The translations under genes and the position numbers were made by a program. Below are positions 1-8,939 of a stretch of 64,000 bases of DNA, piece by piece (the stretch's first letter is position 1; each line of letters begins with the position of its first letter). Source of the stretch: B16-G9 sp964400655 (lineage in GTDB: Bacteria; Bacteroidota; Bacteroidia; Bacteroidales; F082); NCBI GenBank assembly GCA_964400655.1, contig CAYNVN010000162.1:1-64000 (forward strand), read 5' to 3'. A model generated the notes under the pieces. The model had not been told where the DNA came from. It ran no database searches and worked only from the letters and a program-made list of their open reading frames with translations.

Positions 1-141
1 GAGTGCCTAAAGTTAAACCTACGTCGTTCATTCAAACTTTAAACATCCAAACCTTGAACCTTAAACAGCCGTAAGGCCAAATCAAAAATCGACAATCAAA
101 AATCGACAATCAAAAATCAAAAATCGACAATCAAAACCTCA
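1..141. repeat. Low-complexity intergenic repeats at the left edge
   Basis: There is no gene here. Positions 35-66 carry degenerate AAACCTTRAAC-like units. Positions 79-137 carry tandem copies of a roughly 14-bp unit built from GACAATCAAAAATC. The same two word families recur at 6769-7175 and 20419-20515, so this is one member of a dispersed intergenic family. It lies just downstream of the rluD-like gene and, read on the minus strand, gives T-rich sequence that could help end its transcript. That role is inference. Confidence 0.8.
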
Positions 142-1194
142 TTAATATTCGTCTTCTCTCAATCTGTTGGAGGTATATTTATCCCATTTATCAATGGCGG
201 AGGCCATGTCGGCCGGTAATTGTGAGTCGAAAAAAACGCGTTTTCCCGTTGAGGGATGAATAAATCCAAGCGATTTGGCATGCAAAGCCTGACGGGGTAA
301 CAGTTTAAAGCTGTTCAGAACAAACTGCTTGTATTTGGTAAAGGTAGTTCCTTTTAAAATCTGGTCGCCGCCGTAACGGGCATCGTTAAACAGGGGATGG
401 CCGATAAATTTAAAATGTGCCCTTATCTGGTGGGTACGGCCGGTTTCGAGGCGGCATTCAACCATGGTGATGTATCCGAAACGTTGTAATACTTTATAGT
501 GCGATATTGCTTCTTTACCGTATTCACCGTCAGGAAAAACAGTCATTACACGCCGGTCTTTTAGGCTGCGTCCGATATGTCCTTCGATGGTTCCCTCGTT
601 TTCTTCAAAATCTCCCCAAACAAGGGCAACATATGAACGCTCTACCGTGTGATCGAAAAACTGTTTGGCAAGCTTGGTTTGTGCCATTTCGTTTTTTGCA
701 ATTAACAACAAACCGGAGGTATCTTTGTCGATGCGATGAACCAGATATCCGAATCCGTTTTCAACCTTATCTTTTTGACCGCTTGCCTCAAAATGGTGTG
801 CCAGGCCGTTGAGCAGCGTTCCCGTATAATTTCCGTGTCCGGGATGAACCACCAAACCTGCCTGTTTATTCACAATAATTACATCATCATCTTCGTAAAC
901 AATCTCCAGCGGGATATTTTCGGGATTGATTTCCACTTCTCGCGGAGGATAGCTCATTACCACCGAAATTACATCGCCGGGTTTTACCTTGTAGTTTGAT
1001 TTAACCTCTTTTTCGTTAACCAGAATATTGCCGGCTTTGGCGGCCTGCTGTATCTTATTACGAGAAACGTTTTGTATTTTATTAAAAAGGAATTTGTCAA
1101 CCCTTACCGGCTCCTGCCCGGGGTCAACCTCCACGCGATGGTGTTCAAACAGCTCGTTCGATTCTTCCTGTATATCCGGTTTTTCGCGTTCCAT
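142..1194 (-). CDS. rluD: RluD-family 23S rRNA pseudouridine synthase
   Basis: Isomerises specific uridines in rRNA to pseudouridine in the cytoplasm. The 350 residues contain an N-terminal S4 RNA-binding domain at about 30-78, followed by the RluA/RluD catalytic domain. The family signature HRIDKDTSG lies at 153-161, which makes Asp156 the expected catalytic nucleophile, and LETGRTHQIRAH follows at about 259-270. Length is normal for RluD, slightly extended at the acidic N-terminus. It is the last gene of a three-gene minus-strand operon and begins one base after the T9SS gene ends. The S4-containing RluD subfamily is clear; the exact target uridines (1911/1915/1917 in E. coli RluD) are inferred from the family. 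Confidence 0.93.
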   Translation of the reverse strand: MEREKPDIQEESNELFEHHRVEVDPGQEPVRVDKFLFNKIQNVSRNKIQQAAKAGNILVNEKEVKSNYKVKPGDVISVVMSYPPREVEINPENIPLEIVYEDDDVIIVNKQAGLVVHPGHGNYTGTLLNGLAHHFEASGQKDKVENGFGYLVHRIDKDTSGLLLIAKNEMAQTKLAKQFFDHTVERSYVALVWGDFEENEGTIEGHIGRSLKDRRVMTVFPDGEYGKEAISHYKVLQRFGYITMVECRLETGRTHQIRAHFKFIGHPLFNDARYGGDQILKGTTFTKYKQFVLNSFKLLPRQALHAKSLGFIHPSTGKRVFFDSQLPADMASAIDKWDKYTSNRLREDEY

Positions 1195-1195
1195 A

Positions 1196-3349
1196 TTAGC
1201 GATTGATTATCAGTTTTGCAACGTAATTATTTCCGTTGCTGCGTATTTTAACAATATAAAGGCCTTCAGGTAAATCGTTAACTTTTACATTTGTTGTGTA
1301 CATATTTTGTTCTTTAACCACACTTCCCATCATGTTGTAAACGGTAACCCTGTCGTTTGCATTGTGCGAAACCAGTGAGGGGTCGAACCTGAATGAATTT
1401 CCTGCCGGATTGGGAAATATGTTAACCCTTTGTGTGCCGGATATTGTATGTTCGTTTGTTCCCACATAACCGGCAGCTCCCACCACCGGACGAATCAACA
1501 AAGCACCATAATAGTTGCTTTGATACCATTCGTCATCAATGGTATAATAGATGCGCTCATGTTCGTCGTTATTGGAGTCGAAACCTACATTCAGACTGCC
1601 GGCATTGTATTGTTCCCATCCGATATAAAAGGTTCCTGAAATAACAAAGGGTTCGTCCAGCTGGTAATAATAAAATTTGTAGGGCCAGTCGTCCGACCAC
1701 TTCACCTGCATGTTTTCCTGTGCATATATCTCCTGTCCGGGCTGACCGTTGTTGTCGCGCCACACCTTAAGGGTAAAATAAAATTCGTTGGTGTTATCTT
1801 TGGTACGGTTAAAATAAATCTGAACGCCCTGCAACGTATCGGGGGTGTTTACTTTAAACTGATAGCCGAGATTGGCTCCGGCAGGTTCCAAACCATAGCC
1901 CAGTTCGGGGGTTCCGTCGTCGTACGAAAAATAGTTATAAAATCCCTGATGGAATTTTACCGAATCCACAAGCGAATTAACATTGGATGAGTCGCTTATG
2001 TAATGGGTTATCCAAAACGACATGGTGTCAACGTCATAGTCGAGGGCAAAATATTTTGAAATATCGGGACAGGCGTGGGGCTTGCAACTGTTACAGCTTT
2101 GATATCCTCCTTCGTAATAGGGTAGCAGGTTACAGCTTCCTCCGTCGTATGTATAACTGTAATCTCCTGCAACCTGCTGCACTTTATACATGTAGCGTGT
2201 GTTGTGTTCCACTTTGTCGAGGTTGGTAATATACATTTCAACCGAGCGGGCCTGCGAGTTGCTGATGTCGGCACGATACTGCCGGTAGGGCATCGACTGG
2301 TAATATTTAAGAAACGACGGAGCCCGTTCCGAAAACGAAAGCATCCGGTAAGTGGTGTCGTCAACCGAGCGGTTATAGTTTAAATATACCATATCCACAT
2401 TCCACTGGTCCATGTTGCTGCGCCACGACGGAATGTTTTCGTTGGCGATGCTGGCATAATTCAGGAACCGGAACTGGAACGCCTCGAAAAAGAATTTGGG
2501 GTCGGTAAGCGGTACCATTACCTGAACAAAATATTTGCCGTGTTCCTGTTCAAAATCCGATAAATGCTCTCCTTCTTTTTTCCACATGGTTTTCCACTTT
2601 AGCTCGGGTATCATAACCGAATCGCAAGCCACCGTAACCATGTCGTTCCACGTAAGCCTTACGTAGCTTATGGTAAACACGTTGGGGTTACAACCGGGGG
2701 GAGCCCACAAGGTGTCGCCCGGATATACCGTATCGTTTTCGGTCATCACATAAATACCGTTTACCAGCACATCAATGGAATCCATATGCGAAAAAACGGT
2801 ATCGCCCGTACGATAGGCAAATTGCAACAACAGGGTATCCCAGGGTTCCGGATCGTTGCCTCTTCCCTGCGGCTGATAATAAAAGCTGAGATATACCGAA
2901 TCGGACGGTGATAACTTACGGGCCACCGGCTCAAATAAGGAGTCGGTTCTGATGGGGTTGGAGGTTAAATGATCGGCAATAAAATCAATCCAGTTGGCAT
3001 CTTCGTAAACTTTTCCTTTGGCATCAAGTGCGTCGAAAGTTGCCACACCAATATTGGGCGGACTAAATGCAAAATGCTTATTAACGTAAACAAAATTATC
3101 TTCCCACTTATTTTTGTCGGGATAGACCTTTGATACCGAGAAATCGTCGAAAAAGGGCAGGGTAAGGGCTGCTTTCTTATCACGTTGGCATCCGCATTTT
3201 TGTTTCTGTTTTTGTTCTTTTTCCAGCTCTTTTGCTTTTGCCGCAACATTTTCGTTAATGCCTGTTCCGGTTAAATACTCCTGCGAAAAAAGGGTTCCGG
3301 AAAGTATCAAAAAAGCGGTTATTAATAAATATCTGAACTTCATTTTCAT
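1196..3349 (-). CDS. T9SS type A sorting-domain protein, function unknown
   Basis: A 717-residue secreted protein with a Sec signal peptide ending near Gln23 and a C-terminal T9SS type A sorting domain over about the last 75 residues (FPNPAGN start, LPEGLYIVKI near the end, final basic residues). It is therefore expected to cross the outer membrane through the type IX system and be surface-attached or released. The middle is beta-rich with no catalytic motif I recognise. It has two cysteine clusters: CGC near residue 53, and CNSCKPHAC near residue 425. The ATG at 3349 overlaps the stop of the PASTA gene by four bases (ATGA), which supports this start and translational coupling. It lies between the PASTA gene and the rluD-like gene. 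Function is not assignable. Confidence 0.88.
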   Translation of the reverse strand: MKMKFRYLLITAFLILSGTLFSQEYLTGTGINENVAAKAKELEKEQKQKQKCGCQRDKKAALTLPFFDDFSVSKVYPDKNKWEDNFVYVNKHFAFSPPNIGVATFDALDAKGKVYEDANWIDFIADHLTSNPIRTDSLFEPVARKLSPSDSVYLSFYYQPQGRGNDPEPWDTLLLQFAYRTGDTVFSHMDSIDVLVNGIYVMTENDTVYPGDTLWAPPGCNPNVFTISYVRLTWNDMVTVACDSVMIPELKWKTMWKKEGEHLSDFEQEHGKYFVQVMVPLTDPKFFFEAFQFRFLNYASIANENIPSWRSNMDQWNVDMVYLNYNRSVDDTTYRMLSFSERAPSFLKYYQSMPYRQYRADISNSQARSVEMYITNLDKVEHNTRYMYKVQQVAGDYSYTYDGGSCNLLPYYEGGYQSCNSCKPHACPDISKYFALDYDVDTMSFWITHYISDSSNVNSLVDSVKFHQGFYNYFSYDDGTPELGYGLEPAGANLGYQFKVNTPDTLQGVQIYFNRTKDNTNEFYFTLKVWRDNNGQPGQEIYAQENMQVKWSDDWPYKFYYYQLDEPFVISGTFYIGWEQYNAGSLNVGFDSNNDEHERIYYTIDDEWYQSNYYGALLIRPVVGAAGYVGTNEHTISGTQRVNIFPNPAGNSFRFDPSLVSHNANDRVTVYNMMGSVVKEQNMYTTNVKVNDLPEGLYIVKIRSNGNNYVAKLIINR

Positions 3350-4188
3350 CTAATATTTTTCATCTGCGAAAGCGAATCTGCCGAAATCGTATCACCAAGA
3401 ATTTCATGAATATAGCTTTCAAAGTCGAATGTTTTGCCGGAACGGTACCATATGTTGATAACGGTTCCCAAATCGAGCTTTGCATCTTTTGAATAGGAAG
3501 GTTCCGTTTTATACACTTTTGCATTTTCAAGGTCATCGTCCATATATATTTCATTTCCGATGTTTAGCGAAGCATAATGCAGATCGTGAACCGCCTTTTT
3601 CGGGTCTTTCCCGATAATAAAGGGCATGGGAACAAAAACTTTCATTTCGCCTTTGCCCACCACCAAATCGACGGGAGTTCCGCGGTTTAATTCGGTTCCC
3701 GGTTCAACGGGCTCTTCATTTACCAGCTGGTCGATTACCGCGTTACGGGCAAAGTAGTCAACATATTCCAGATGGCCTGTTTTTAAACCGCTGAGTTCAA
3801 GGGTAACCAATGCCTGCCGTAACGACAGGTTTTTTAAATTGGGCATAATTACCTTTTCGGGTAAACTGGCAACAATGGTTAAAAACATGTGCCTGCCCTT
3901 TTTAACTTTTGAGCCGGGTTCGGGATTTTGCATAAAAACCGACCCTTTGGTTCTTTTGTCATCATAAACCGAGTCGATAATCTGAAAATCAAAATATTCG
4001 GCAAATCCTTCCTGCTTTAATTGTTCGGGTGTTTTGCCTGTAAAATCGGGAGCAATGTAAACCTCACCGTGCCGCGTGTAAATATCAAGTGCCTTTAGCG
4101 ATATCCAAAACAGCAGTATCGACAATACTATGGCAATTAGCAAATGTTTGTAAAATTTTCCTTTTTTCAAAAAATAAAAAAAACCCAT
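3346..4188 (-). CDS. Membrane-anchored PASTA-domain protein
   Basis: A 280-residue protein with a short cytoplasmic N-terminus, one transmembrane helix at about residues 15-35, and a periplasmic part made of three PASTA-type repeats (about 38-107, 112-180 and 184-250). PASTA domains in other proteins bind muropeptides or the D-Ala-D-Ala stem. Unlike Firmicute and actinobacterial PASTA proteins there is no kinase domain and no penicillin-binding transpeptidase domain. It heads a minus-strand operon with a T9SS cargo gene and an rluD-like gene and is divergent from D-Ala-D-Ala ligase. This fits a wall-related role, which is inferred. A -7 box lies at 4268-4275. Confidence 0.9.
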   Translation of the reverse strand: MGFFYFLKKGKFYKHLLIAIVLSILLFWISLKALDIYTRHGEVYIAPDFTGKTPEQLKQEGFAEYFDFQIIDSVYDDKRTKGSVFMQNPEPGSKVKKGRHMFLTIVASLPEKVIMPNLKNLSLRQALVTLELSGLKTGHLEYVDYFARNAVIDQLVNEEPVEPGTELNRGTPVDLVVGKGEMKVFVPMPFIIGKDPKKAVHDLHYASLNIGNEIYMDDDLENAKVYKTEPSYSKDAKLDLGTVINIWYRSGKTFDFESYIHEILGDTISADSLSQMKNIR

Positions 4189-4267
4189 GGTTAAATGTTT
4201 CCGGTAAATGCTAAATTAACTTGATTTGATAACTTATTTTACAGCATATTATTGCAGTAATACCGTG

Positions 4268-4275
4268 CAAAGGTA
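4268..4275 (-). promoter_or_regulatory. -7 box for the PASTA operon
   Basis: CAAAGGTA on the plus strand reads TACCTTTG on the minus strand, a perfect TAnnTTTG match about 80 bases before the PASTA start. I saw no clear TTG at the -33 position. Confidence 0.5.
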
Positions 4276-4310
4276 AAAATTTATGCCATCTTTAAACATT
4301 GTAACATTGC

Positions 4311-4378
4311 CCCGAAAATTTGGAACACCATTCCAACATATCACCTGAATTTTGACATGCCATTCCAAATTTTACGGG
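4311..4378. repeat. Inverted and direct repeat nest, possible operator
   Basis: CCCGAAAATTTGGAA at 4311-4325 pairs imperfectly with TTCCAAATTTTACGGG at 4363-4378. CCATTCCAA occurs exactly at 4328-4336 and again at 4360-4368, 32 bases apart (about three helical turns). TGGAA at 4321-4325 and TTCCA at 4331-4335 form a smaller palindrome. The arrangement resembles a regulator-binding cluster between the divergent promoters; no regulator is identified. Confidence 0.45.
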
Positions 4379-4495
4379 TAATCCCGAAATTAAACAACTT
4401 GCTAAAAATATAACTGCTATCCCCGCTGCAATGTTATTAACGTAACAATAGGTGATTTAACCTTTTTACCGGTAATATATCAAGGCCAATTTGAT

Positions 4496-4503
4496 TACTT
4501 TTG
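4496..4503 (+). promoter_or_regulatory. -7 box upstream of ddl
   Basis: TACTTTTG matches TAnnTTTG. It lies about 150 bases before the ddl ATG; no convincing -33 TTG is present. Confidence 0.4.
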
Positions 4504-4652
4504 TTGCAAATTGATTTATAAATCAGGCGAACATAAAAAATGATAAAGTGTAAAATACCGGTGACTTTACTTATCGGTGTGTAAGCACTGTATAAAAGTA
4601 TTGAAAAGGGTATCAGAACAATGAATCGGCAAATTCACATAATTTGTAACAG

Positions 4653-5627
4653 ATGAAAAACATAGCCATTATCTGCGGAGGTAACTCCGGCGAGTACGAA
4701 ATCTCCATAAAAAGTGCAGCGGTTGTTGCAAAAAACATCGATAAAGAAAAATATAACGGTTACCTGATTGTAATAAACCAAAACAACTGGTTTTGGGAAG
4801 ATGAAAAGGGCAACAGGGTATTTGTTGATAAAAACGATTTCAGCCTTACCATTGAAAATAAAAGGGTTTTGTTTGACGGGGTTTTCAATGCCATTCACGG
4901 AACTCCCGGCGAAGACGGTAAACTCCAGGGATATTTCGATATGCTTGAAATACCCTATACTTCGTGCGATGCTGCTGTTTCGGCTTTAACCTTCGATAAA
5001 TTCCTCTGTAACCGGTTTGTTAACTCTTACGGGATTAAAACCGCCGGCTCTTTCTCCTTTTTACGGAATGAGCCGTTTGATAAAGAGGCTGTAATAAGCG
5101 GGCTGGGGCTGCCGGTTTTTGTTAAACCCGCCAAAAGCGGTTCCAGCGTTGGGGTTTCTAAAGTAAATAGGGCTGATGAATTTGATAAAGCGGTTGCAGA
5201 AGCTTTTATGGTTGACGAGCGGGTGATTATTGAAGAAGCCCTTAACGGAAAGGAGATTGCCTGTGGATTGATAAAGCAGAAAAGCGGAATTACCGTATTT
5301 CCGTTAACGGAGATCATCAGTAAAAAGGAGTTTTTTGATTACGAAGCCAAATATAAAGAGGGACTTGCCAGCGAAGTCACTCCCGCCGAAATTCCCCCGG
5401 AAGCGGAAGAGGACATTAAAACCCTTTCGGTGTTTTTGTACCGGCAGATGAATTGTAAAGGATTTGTGCGGTTCGATTACATTTTAACCCCCGACGAATT
5501 ATATTTTCTCGAAGTTAATTCCATTCCCGGCATCTCGGAGGCCAGCATCATCCCGCAGCAGGCAAAAGCTTTTGGAATGAGCATTGGTGAACTGTTTGAT
5601 ATTACCATCGAAAATATGTTTCAATAA
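4653..5627 (+). CDS. ddl: D-alanine--D-alanine ligase
   Basis: Cytoplasmic ATP-grasp enzyme that joins two D-alanines for the peptidoglycan stem peptide. The 324-residue length is typical. Visible landmarks are the N-terminal GGNSGEYEIS with Glu15, HGTPGEDG at 82-89, the ATP-binding KPAKSGSSVG at 158-167, and the metal and substrate motif FLEVNSIPG at 285-293. The start is the ATG at 4653, and it is followed 12 bases later by a small membrane-protein gene. It is divergent from a PASTA protein whose likely ligand is wall stem peptide, which makes a functional link plausible but unproven. Confidence 0.96.
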   Translation: MKNIAIICGGNSGEYEISIKSAAVVAKNIDKEKYNGYLIVINQNNWFWEDEKGNRVFVDKNDFSLTIENKRVLFDGVFNAIHGTPGEDGKLQGYFDMLEIPYTSCDAAVSALTFDKFLCNRFVNSYGIKTAGSFSFLRNEPFDKEAVISGLGLPVFVKPAKSGSSVGVSKVNRADEFDKAVAEAFMVDERVIIEEALNGKEIACGLIKQKSGITVFPLTEIISKKEFFDYEAKYKEGLASEVTPAEIPPEAEEDIKTLSVFLYRQMNCKGFVRFDYILTPDELYFLEVNSIPGISEASIIPQQAKAFGMSIGELFDITIENMFQ

Positions 5628-5639
5628 TACCTTGTTGCC

Positions 5640-6221
5640 ATGAGTAAAATACCCTATTCTCCATACAATAATACCACTCCGGGATTCAGAAAGAAAATGC
5701 TTTACTGGTCGGGGATATTTACCGTTGTGATTACCGTTATTTTTAACATTCTGGATCAGTCGCTGGTAACGCCGGGCGATGAGGTTGCCGACGGAATGGT
5801 AGCTTTTGAGCTGACCAACAACATTCACGATGCCCGGATTATGGTTGATATGTGGGGCGAAAAGGGGAGGCTTGTGGCGGCATTCAGCCTGGGTTTGGAT
5901 TATCTTTATCTTATTGCCTATGCGCTGTTTTTGGGGATTATAGCCTTTGAAACAGGAAAAAAACTTACCGGGCGGTCGGCGCTGCTTGCCAAACCCGGAT
6001 ACTGGCTGTCGTGGCTTATGATACTGGCTGCCGTTTACGATGCCATCGAAAACTTTGCACTGATTCGTATTTTAACCGGATGTCAGTATTCTTTATGGGC
6101 AACAACCGCTTACTATTTTGCCACCATAAAGTTTGCCATTGTAATTATTACTTTAGTATATATTTTTCTCGGGTTGGTGATGATGTGGGTTACAAGGCCT
6201 TCAAAAAATCAACCAGCTTAG
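5640..6221 (+). CDS. Small integral membrane protein, function unknown
   Basis: A 193-residue hydrophobic protein with about four predicted membrane helices (roughly residues 20-40, 80-105, 120-145 and 160-185), no signal peptide and no recognised catalytic motif. An aromatic and acidic [10 protein letters not shown] stretch sits in the third helix region. It starts 12 bases after ddl, so it is probably co-transcribed with it. Its 3' end overlaps the 3' end of the convergent nucleotide pyrophosphatase gene by 32 bases. I do not recognise the family. Confidence 0.75.
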   Translation: MSKIPYSPYNNTTPGFRKKMLYWSGIFTVVITVIFNILDQSLVTPGDEVADGMVAFELTNNIHDARIMVDMWGEKGRLVAAFSLGLDYLYLIAYALFLGIIAFETGKKLTGRSALLAKPGYWLSWLMILAAVYDAIENFALIRILTGCQYSLWATTAYYFATIKFAIVIITLVYIFLGLVMMWVTRPSKNQPA

Positions 6222-6768
6222 CGGTTGCTTTACCGCGGTGGCTGATTTTGTTTTTCAGCTCCAACGGCATTTCGGCAAAAGTTTGTTTATACCCGTCGGG
6301 TAAAAACACCGGATCGTAGCCAAAGCCGCCCGAGCCTGTTTTATGATTGGTAATGGTGCCGTCAACGCGACCTTCAAACAGATACTCTTTACCGTCCAGT
6401 ATCAACGAAATTACGGTTTTAAAAGCGGCTTTACGGTTAATGGTTTCGCCCAGCTCTTTTAAAAGTTTATTCACATTATCGTCGTAGGTGGCATTTTCGC
6501 CGGCATACCGGGCCGAATAAACTCCGGGTGCTCCGTTTAGCGCTTTTACCTCCAGTCCGGTATCATCCGAAAAACAATCCACCCCGTAACGTTCGTAAAT
6601 ATAGTGCGATTTTTGCGAGGCGTTTTCGGCCAGCGTATCGCCGGTTTCGGGGATGTCGCCGGTAAACCCCAGTTCTTTCAGGCTTACTATTTTGTATGTG
6701 TCCCCAAGAATTTTTCTGATCTCTTCCAGCTTGTGCCTGTTGTTGGTGGCAAATACTATTTTTTTCAT
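6190..6768 (-). CDS. rdgB: RdgB/HAM1-type XTP/dITP diphosphatase
   Basis: Cytoplasmic house-cleaning pyrophosphatase that hydrolyses dITP, ITP and XTP to the monophosphate and keeps deaminated purines out of DNA. I place the start at the ATG at 6766-6768, giving 192 residues that begin KKIVFATNN, the conserved start of the family. A longer open frame upstream runs into low-complexity repeat DNA and is not credible. Other motifs are the SDDTGLEV and ARYAGENA regions, [11 protein letters not shown], and the terminal SHRGKA segment. The gene is tail-to-tail with the membrane-protein gene and overlaps it by 32 bases. Confidence 0.93.
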   Translation of the reverse strand: MKKIVFATNNRHKLEEIRKILGDTYKIVSLKELGFTGDIPETGDTLAENASQKSHYIYERYGVDCFSDDTGLEVKALNGAPGVYSARYAGENATYDDNVNKLLKELGETINRKAAFKTVISLILDGKEYLFEGRVDGTITNHKTGSGGFGYDPVFLPDGYKQTFAEMPLELKNKISHRGKATAKLVDFLKAL

Positions 6769-7175
6769 ACGGATGATATTTTTGGCAAAAGTACAATAAT
6801 TTGGAAGGGATGCCGGAAGGTTTAAGGTTTGGAGGTTTGAAGTTTGAAGGTTTTGAACCGCGGAGGCGCGAGGGAAACCTTTTCGGTCGAACGAAGGCTT
6901 GCGGCCCGATAGTGAAAAGTGAAAAGTGAAAAATGAAAGGAGGCGCGACTGAAGCCCGCCAAATACCAAACACTAAACGCCAGGCACTTTTGATTTTTGA
7001 TTGCAAATTTTTGATTTATGATTTTTGATTTGCCTGCCGTAAGCCCCAGCGTCATCCCGAAGGAGGCACAACCGAAGCCCGCCAAACACTAAACGCCAAA
7101 CGCTGAACGCTGAACGCTAAGTACTCCAAACTCCAGGCACTCCACTTTATTTAATGCGAAACTACCGTCGTGCTA
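6769..7175. repeat. 407-bp intergenic block of simple-sequence repeats
   Basis: No credible gene. From left to right: degenerate AGGTTTRAAG units (6818-6856), tandem GTGAAAA heptamers (6912-6939), an imperfect direct repeat of about 45 bp containing GAAGCCCGCCAAA (6937-6986 and 7059-7103), TTTTTGATT runs (6988-7032), and AAACGCYRAACGC-type units (7084-7121). The same word families occur at 1-141 and 20419-20515. Open frames across this block are compositional artefacts. Confidence 0.8.
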
Positions 7176-8918
7176 TTAATAAATCAAATCCGCTTCGTAA
7201 ACCGTTTCATTGTCACGGTTATCAAATACGTAAAGTTTCAGGTGATTTTTACCTTTTTTCATTAACCAGTCAAACCGGTAGGTGAGCAGCGCTTTTTTGG
7301 GATTGTATTCCGTTAAAATCCATTTATCGTTTAAAAAGGCGGCATATTTTTTAATGCCCGTGGGTTTATCAGAGATAATGAATTTTAGTGTTTTTTGTCG
7401 GGTGACCGTTTTGCCGTTTTTTACATTAACCGGTTTAATAACAGGAGGAACGGTATCAATTTTAACCGTATAATTACCCGGCGAACGGGTTTTAAAAAAC
7501 ATCCGGCCGTTCTCAAATTTTCCGCCGGCATAGTTTGTATTATTTTTTTCGTCAACCCTGGCAACATACAGCTTTGATGTTAACGAATCGGGGACCTGTT
7601 TGTTGAGTTTTAACCAAACCGAACAATACTTTTGCAACGGTACAAACCTGTTGCCAATGGTAAACACATCGGTGTAGGTATCGTCGTTTCCCGGTTTTTT
7701 ACCGAAATTGATAAACTGGCTACGGTACAAAGCATTGGCGGGAATGGTAACCGAAAAACCATCGGCAACCATCTCAAACTTGTTGTTGTAGTTTACAAAC
7801 ATCAGACTGTCATACTCCGGCCAAATACTCCCTGGTTTTCTAATAATAGTATCGGGCTGGTAACCTTTTACCCAAAAGCGGAATGCAGCCCAATTTCCGT
7901 AAGCATCTTTTACCACATACTTAAGACGATGAACGGAAGTGTCGTTAAAAGCAAAAATGCCGTTGCCTTCAATGCGCCGGTAAACAGCCAGACGGTTGTT
8001 GGTATCCAGTTGGGTTCTTATAAGTTTTCTTTTCTTTTTTTGGTAATAACGGTAGTCCATCAAACTGTTGATATACCTTGATGTATAAAACGACAACTCT
8101 TTCATCTGTACTTCAAAAACAAGTGACGAATCGATATACAACTGCTCCTGATAAATCCCGTTTTTATTGTTTATGCCATTCATTCTGTCGTATGCACGGA
8201 GCCCGAAAGAAACCCTTCCGCTAACTTTAAGGGTATCATCAATAAAAAAGCGGTTGTTTTTTCGTTGTACTGCCAAAAAGAGGGTGTCCGCCACATCATT
8301 AATCACCGACGAATCATCTACGGGATAAACGGCAAGTTCTAAAATAACCGGATCGACATTATCTTTTATCCTGATGCTTTTAAAAAGCAACGGATTTAGC
8401 GGATGCTGATTGCCGGCATCACGGATTTCAAAATGAAGATGAGGCCCCATGGAACCCCCGGTATTGCCCGACAGTGCGATAACTTCGCCCTTTGTCACCT
8501 TAAGCAGCTCCTTATCGGGAAAAAGATCAACGGTATAGCTTTTACGTTTGTATTGTTGTTTTCGTACGTAGCTGTTTATTTTTTTGCTGAATCTCTGCAA
8601 ATGTCCGTAAACCGAAACATATCCGTTGGGATGGGTAATGTAAATGGCGTTTCCGTATCCCCACAGCGTAACTTTAATGCGCGACACATAACCGTCGGCT
8701 GCGGCATAAACCTTTTTTCCTTCAACACCCTGTGTTTTTATATCAATCCCTGCATGAAAATGGTTCGGACGCAATTCGCCAAAAGTACCCGATAAATACA
8801 TGGGAATATCCAGTGGCGGACGGAAATAATTTTCAGGAAACGGTTGCTGCGCCCGACAATATCCTGCCAAATAAAAAATAATTGCAAAAAATATGTATCG
8901 TAAGAATCGTATATTCAT
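7176..8918 (-). CDS. M23 family metallopeptidase, envelope-located
   Basis: A predicted zinc endopeptidase acting on peptidoglycan in the periplasm or at the cell surface. I start it at the ATG at 8916-8918 (580 residues). A TTG at 8942 would lie inside the -7 box. A hydrophobic signal segment (about 5-22) precedes a short mature region, then the LytM/M23 domain. The zinc ligands appear as HAGID (His55, Asp59) and HLHFEI (His160, His162). The remaining 400 residues are beta-rich, Ig-like, with no T9SS sorting domain. M23 enzymes with an intact HxxxD and HxH are normally active, unlike the EnvC-type activators that lack these residues. Substrate is inferred. Confidence 0.9.
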   Translation of the reverse strand: MNIRFLRYIFFAIIFYLAGYCRAQQPFPENYFRPPLDIPMYLSGTFGELRPNHFHAGIDIKTQGVEGKKVYAAADGYVSRIKVTLWGYGNAIYITHPNGYVSVYGHLQRFSKKINSYVRKQQYKRKSYTVDLFPDKELLKVTKGEVIALSGNTGGSMGPHLHFEIRDAGNQHPLNPLLFKSIRIKDNVDPVILELAVYPVDDSSVINDVADTLFLAVQRKNNRFFIDDTLKVSGRVSFGLRAYDRMNGINNKNGIYQEQLYIDSSLVFEVQMKELSFYTSRYINSLMDYRYYQKKKRKLIRTQLDTNNRLAVYRRIEGNGIFAFNDTSVHRLKYVVKDAYGNWAAFRFWVKGYQPDTIIRKPGSIWPEYDSLMFVNYNNKFEMVADGFSVTIPANALYRSQFINFGKKPGNDDTYTDVFTIGNRFVPLQKYCSVWLKLNKQVPDSLTSKLYVARVDEKNNTNYAGGKFENGRMFFKTRSPGNYTVKIDTVPPVIKPVNVKNGKTVTRQKTLKFIISDKPTGIKKYAAFLNDKWILTEYNPKKALLTYRFDWLMKKGKNHLKLYVFDNRDNETVYEADLIY

Positions 8919-8939
8919 AAATTTGAAAATTATTGCCGA

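Larger units (their letters stand above)
4189..4652. other. Divergent intergenic region, PASTA operon/ddl, with repeat nest
   Basis: No gene is visible in these 464 bases. The region holds a minus-strand -7 box (4268-4275), a plus-strand -7 box (4496-4503), and a nest of repeats at 4311-4378: an imperfect inverted repeat (4311-4325 against 4363-4378) enclosing two exact CCATTCCAA direct repeats. The stretch after 4503 would form an untranslated leader of roughly 140 bases for ddl. Confidence 0.6.

Noticed and set aside
79..137. Tandem repeats that could suggest a CRISPR array
   Set aside because: The units are about 14 bases, AT-rich and variable, with no unique spacers and no cas genes in the window.
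6563..7085. Several long minus-strand open frames over the repeat block
   Set aside because: They are built from low-complexity repeats (Phe/Leu/Ser-rich translations), and the true RdgB start lies at 6768.
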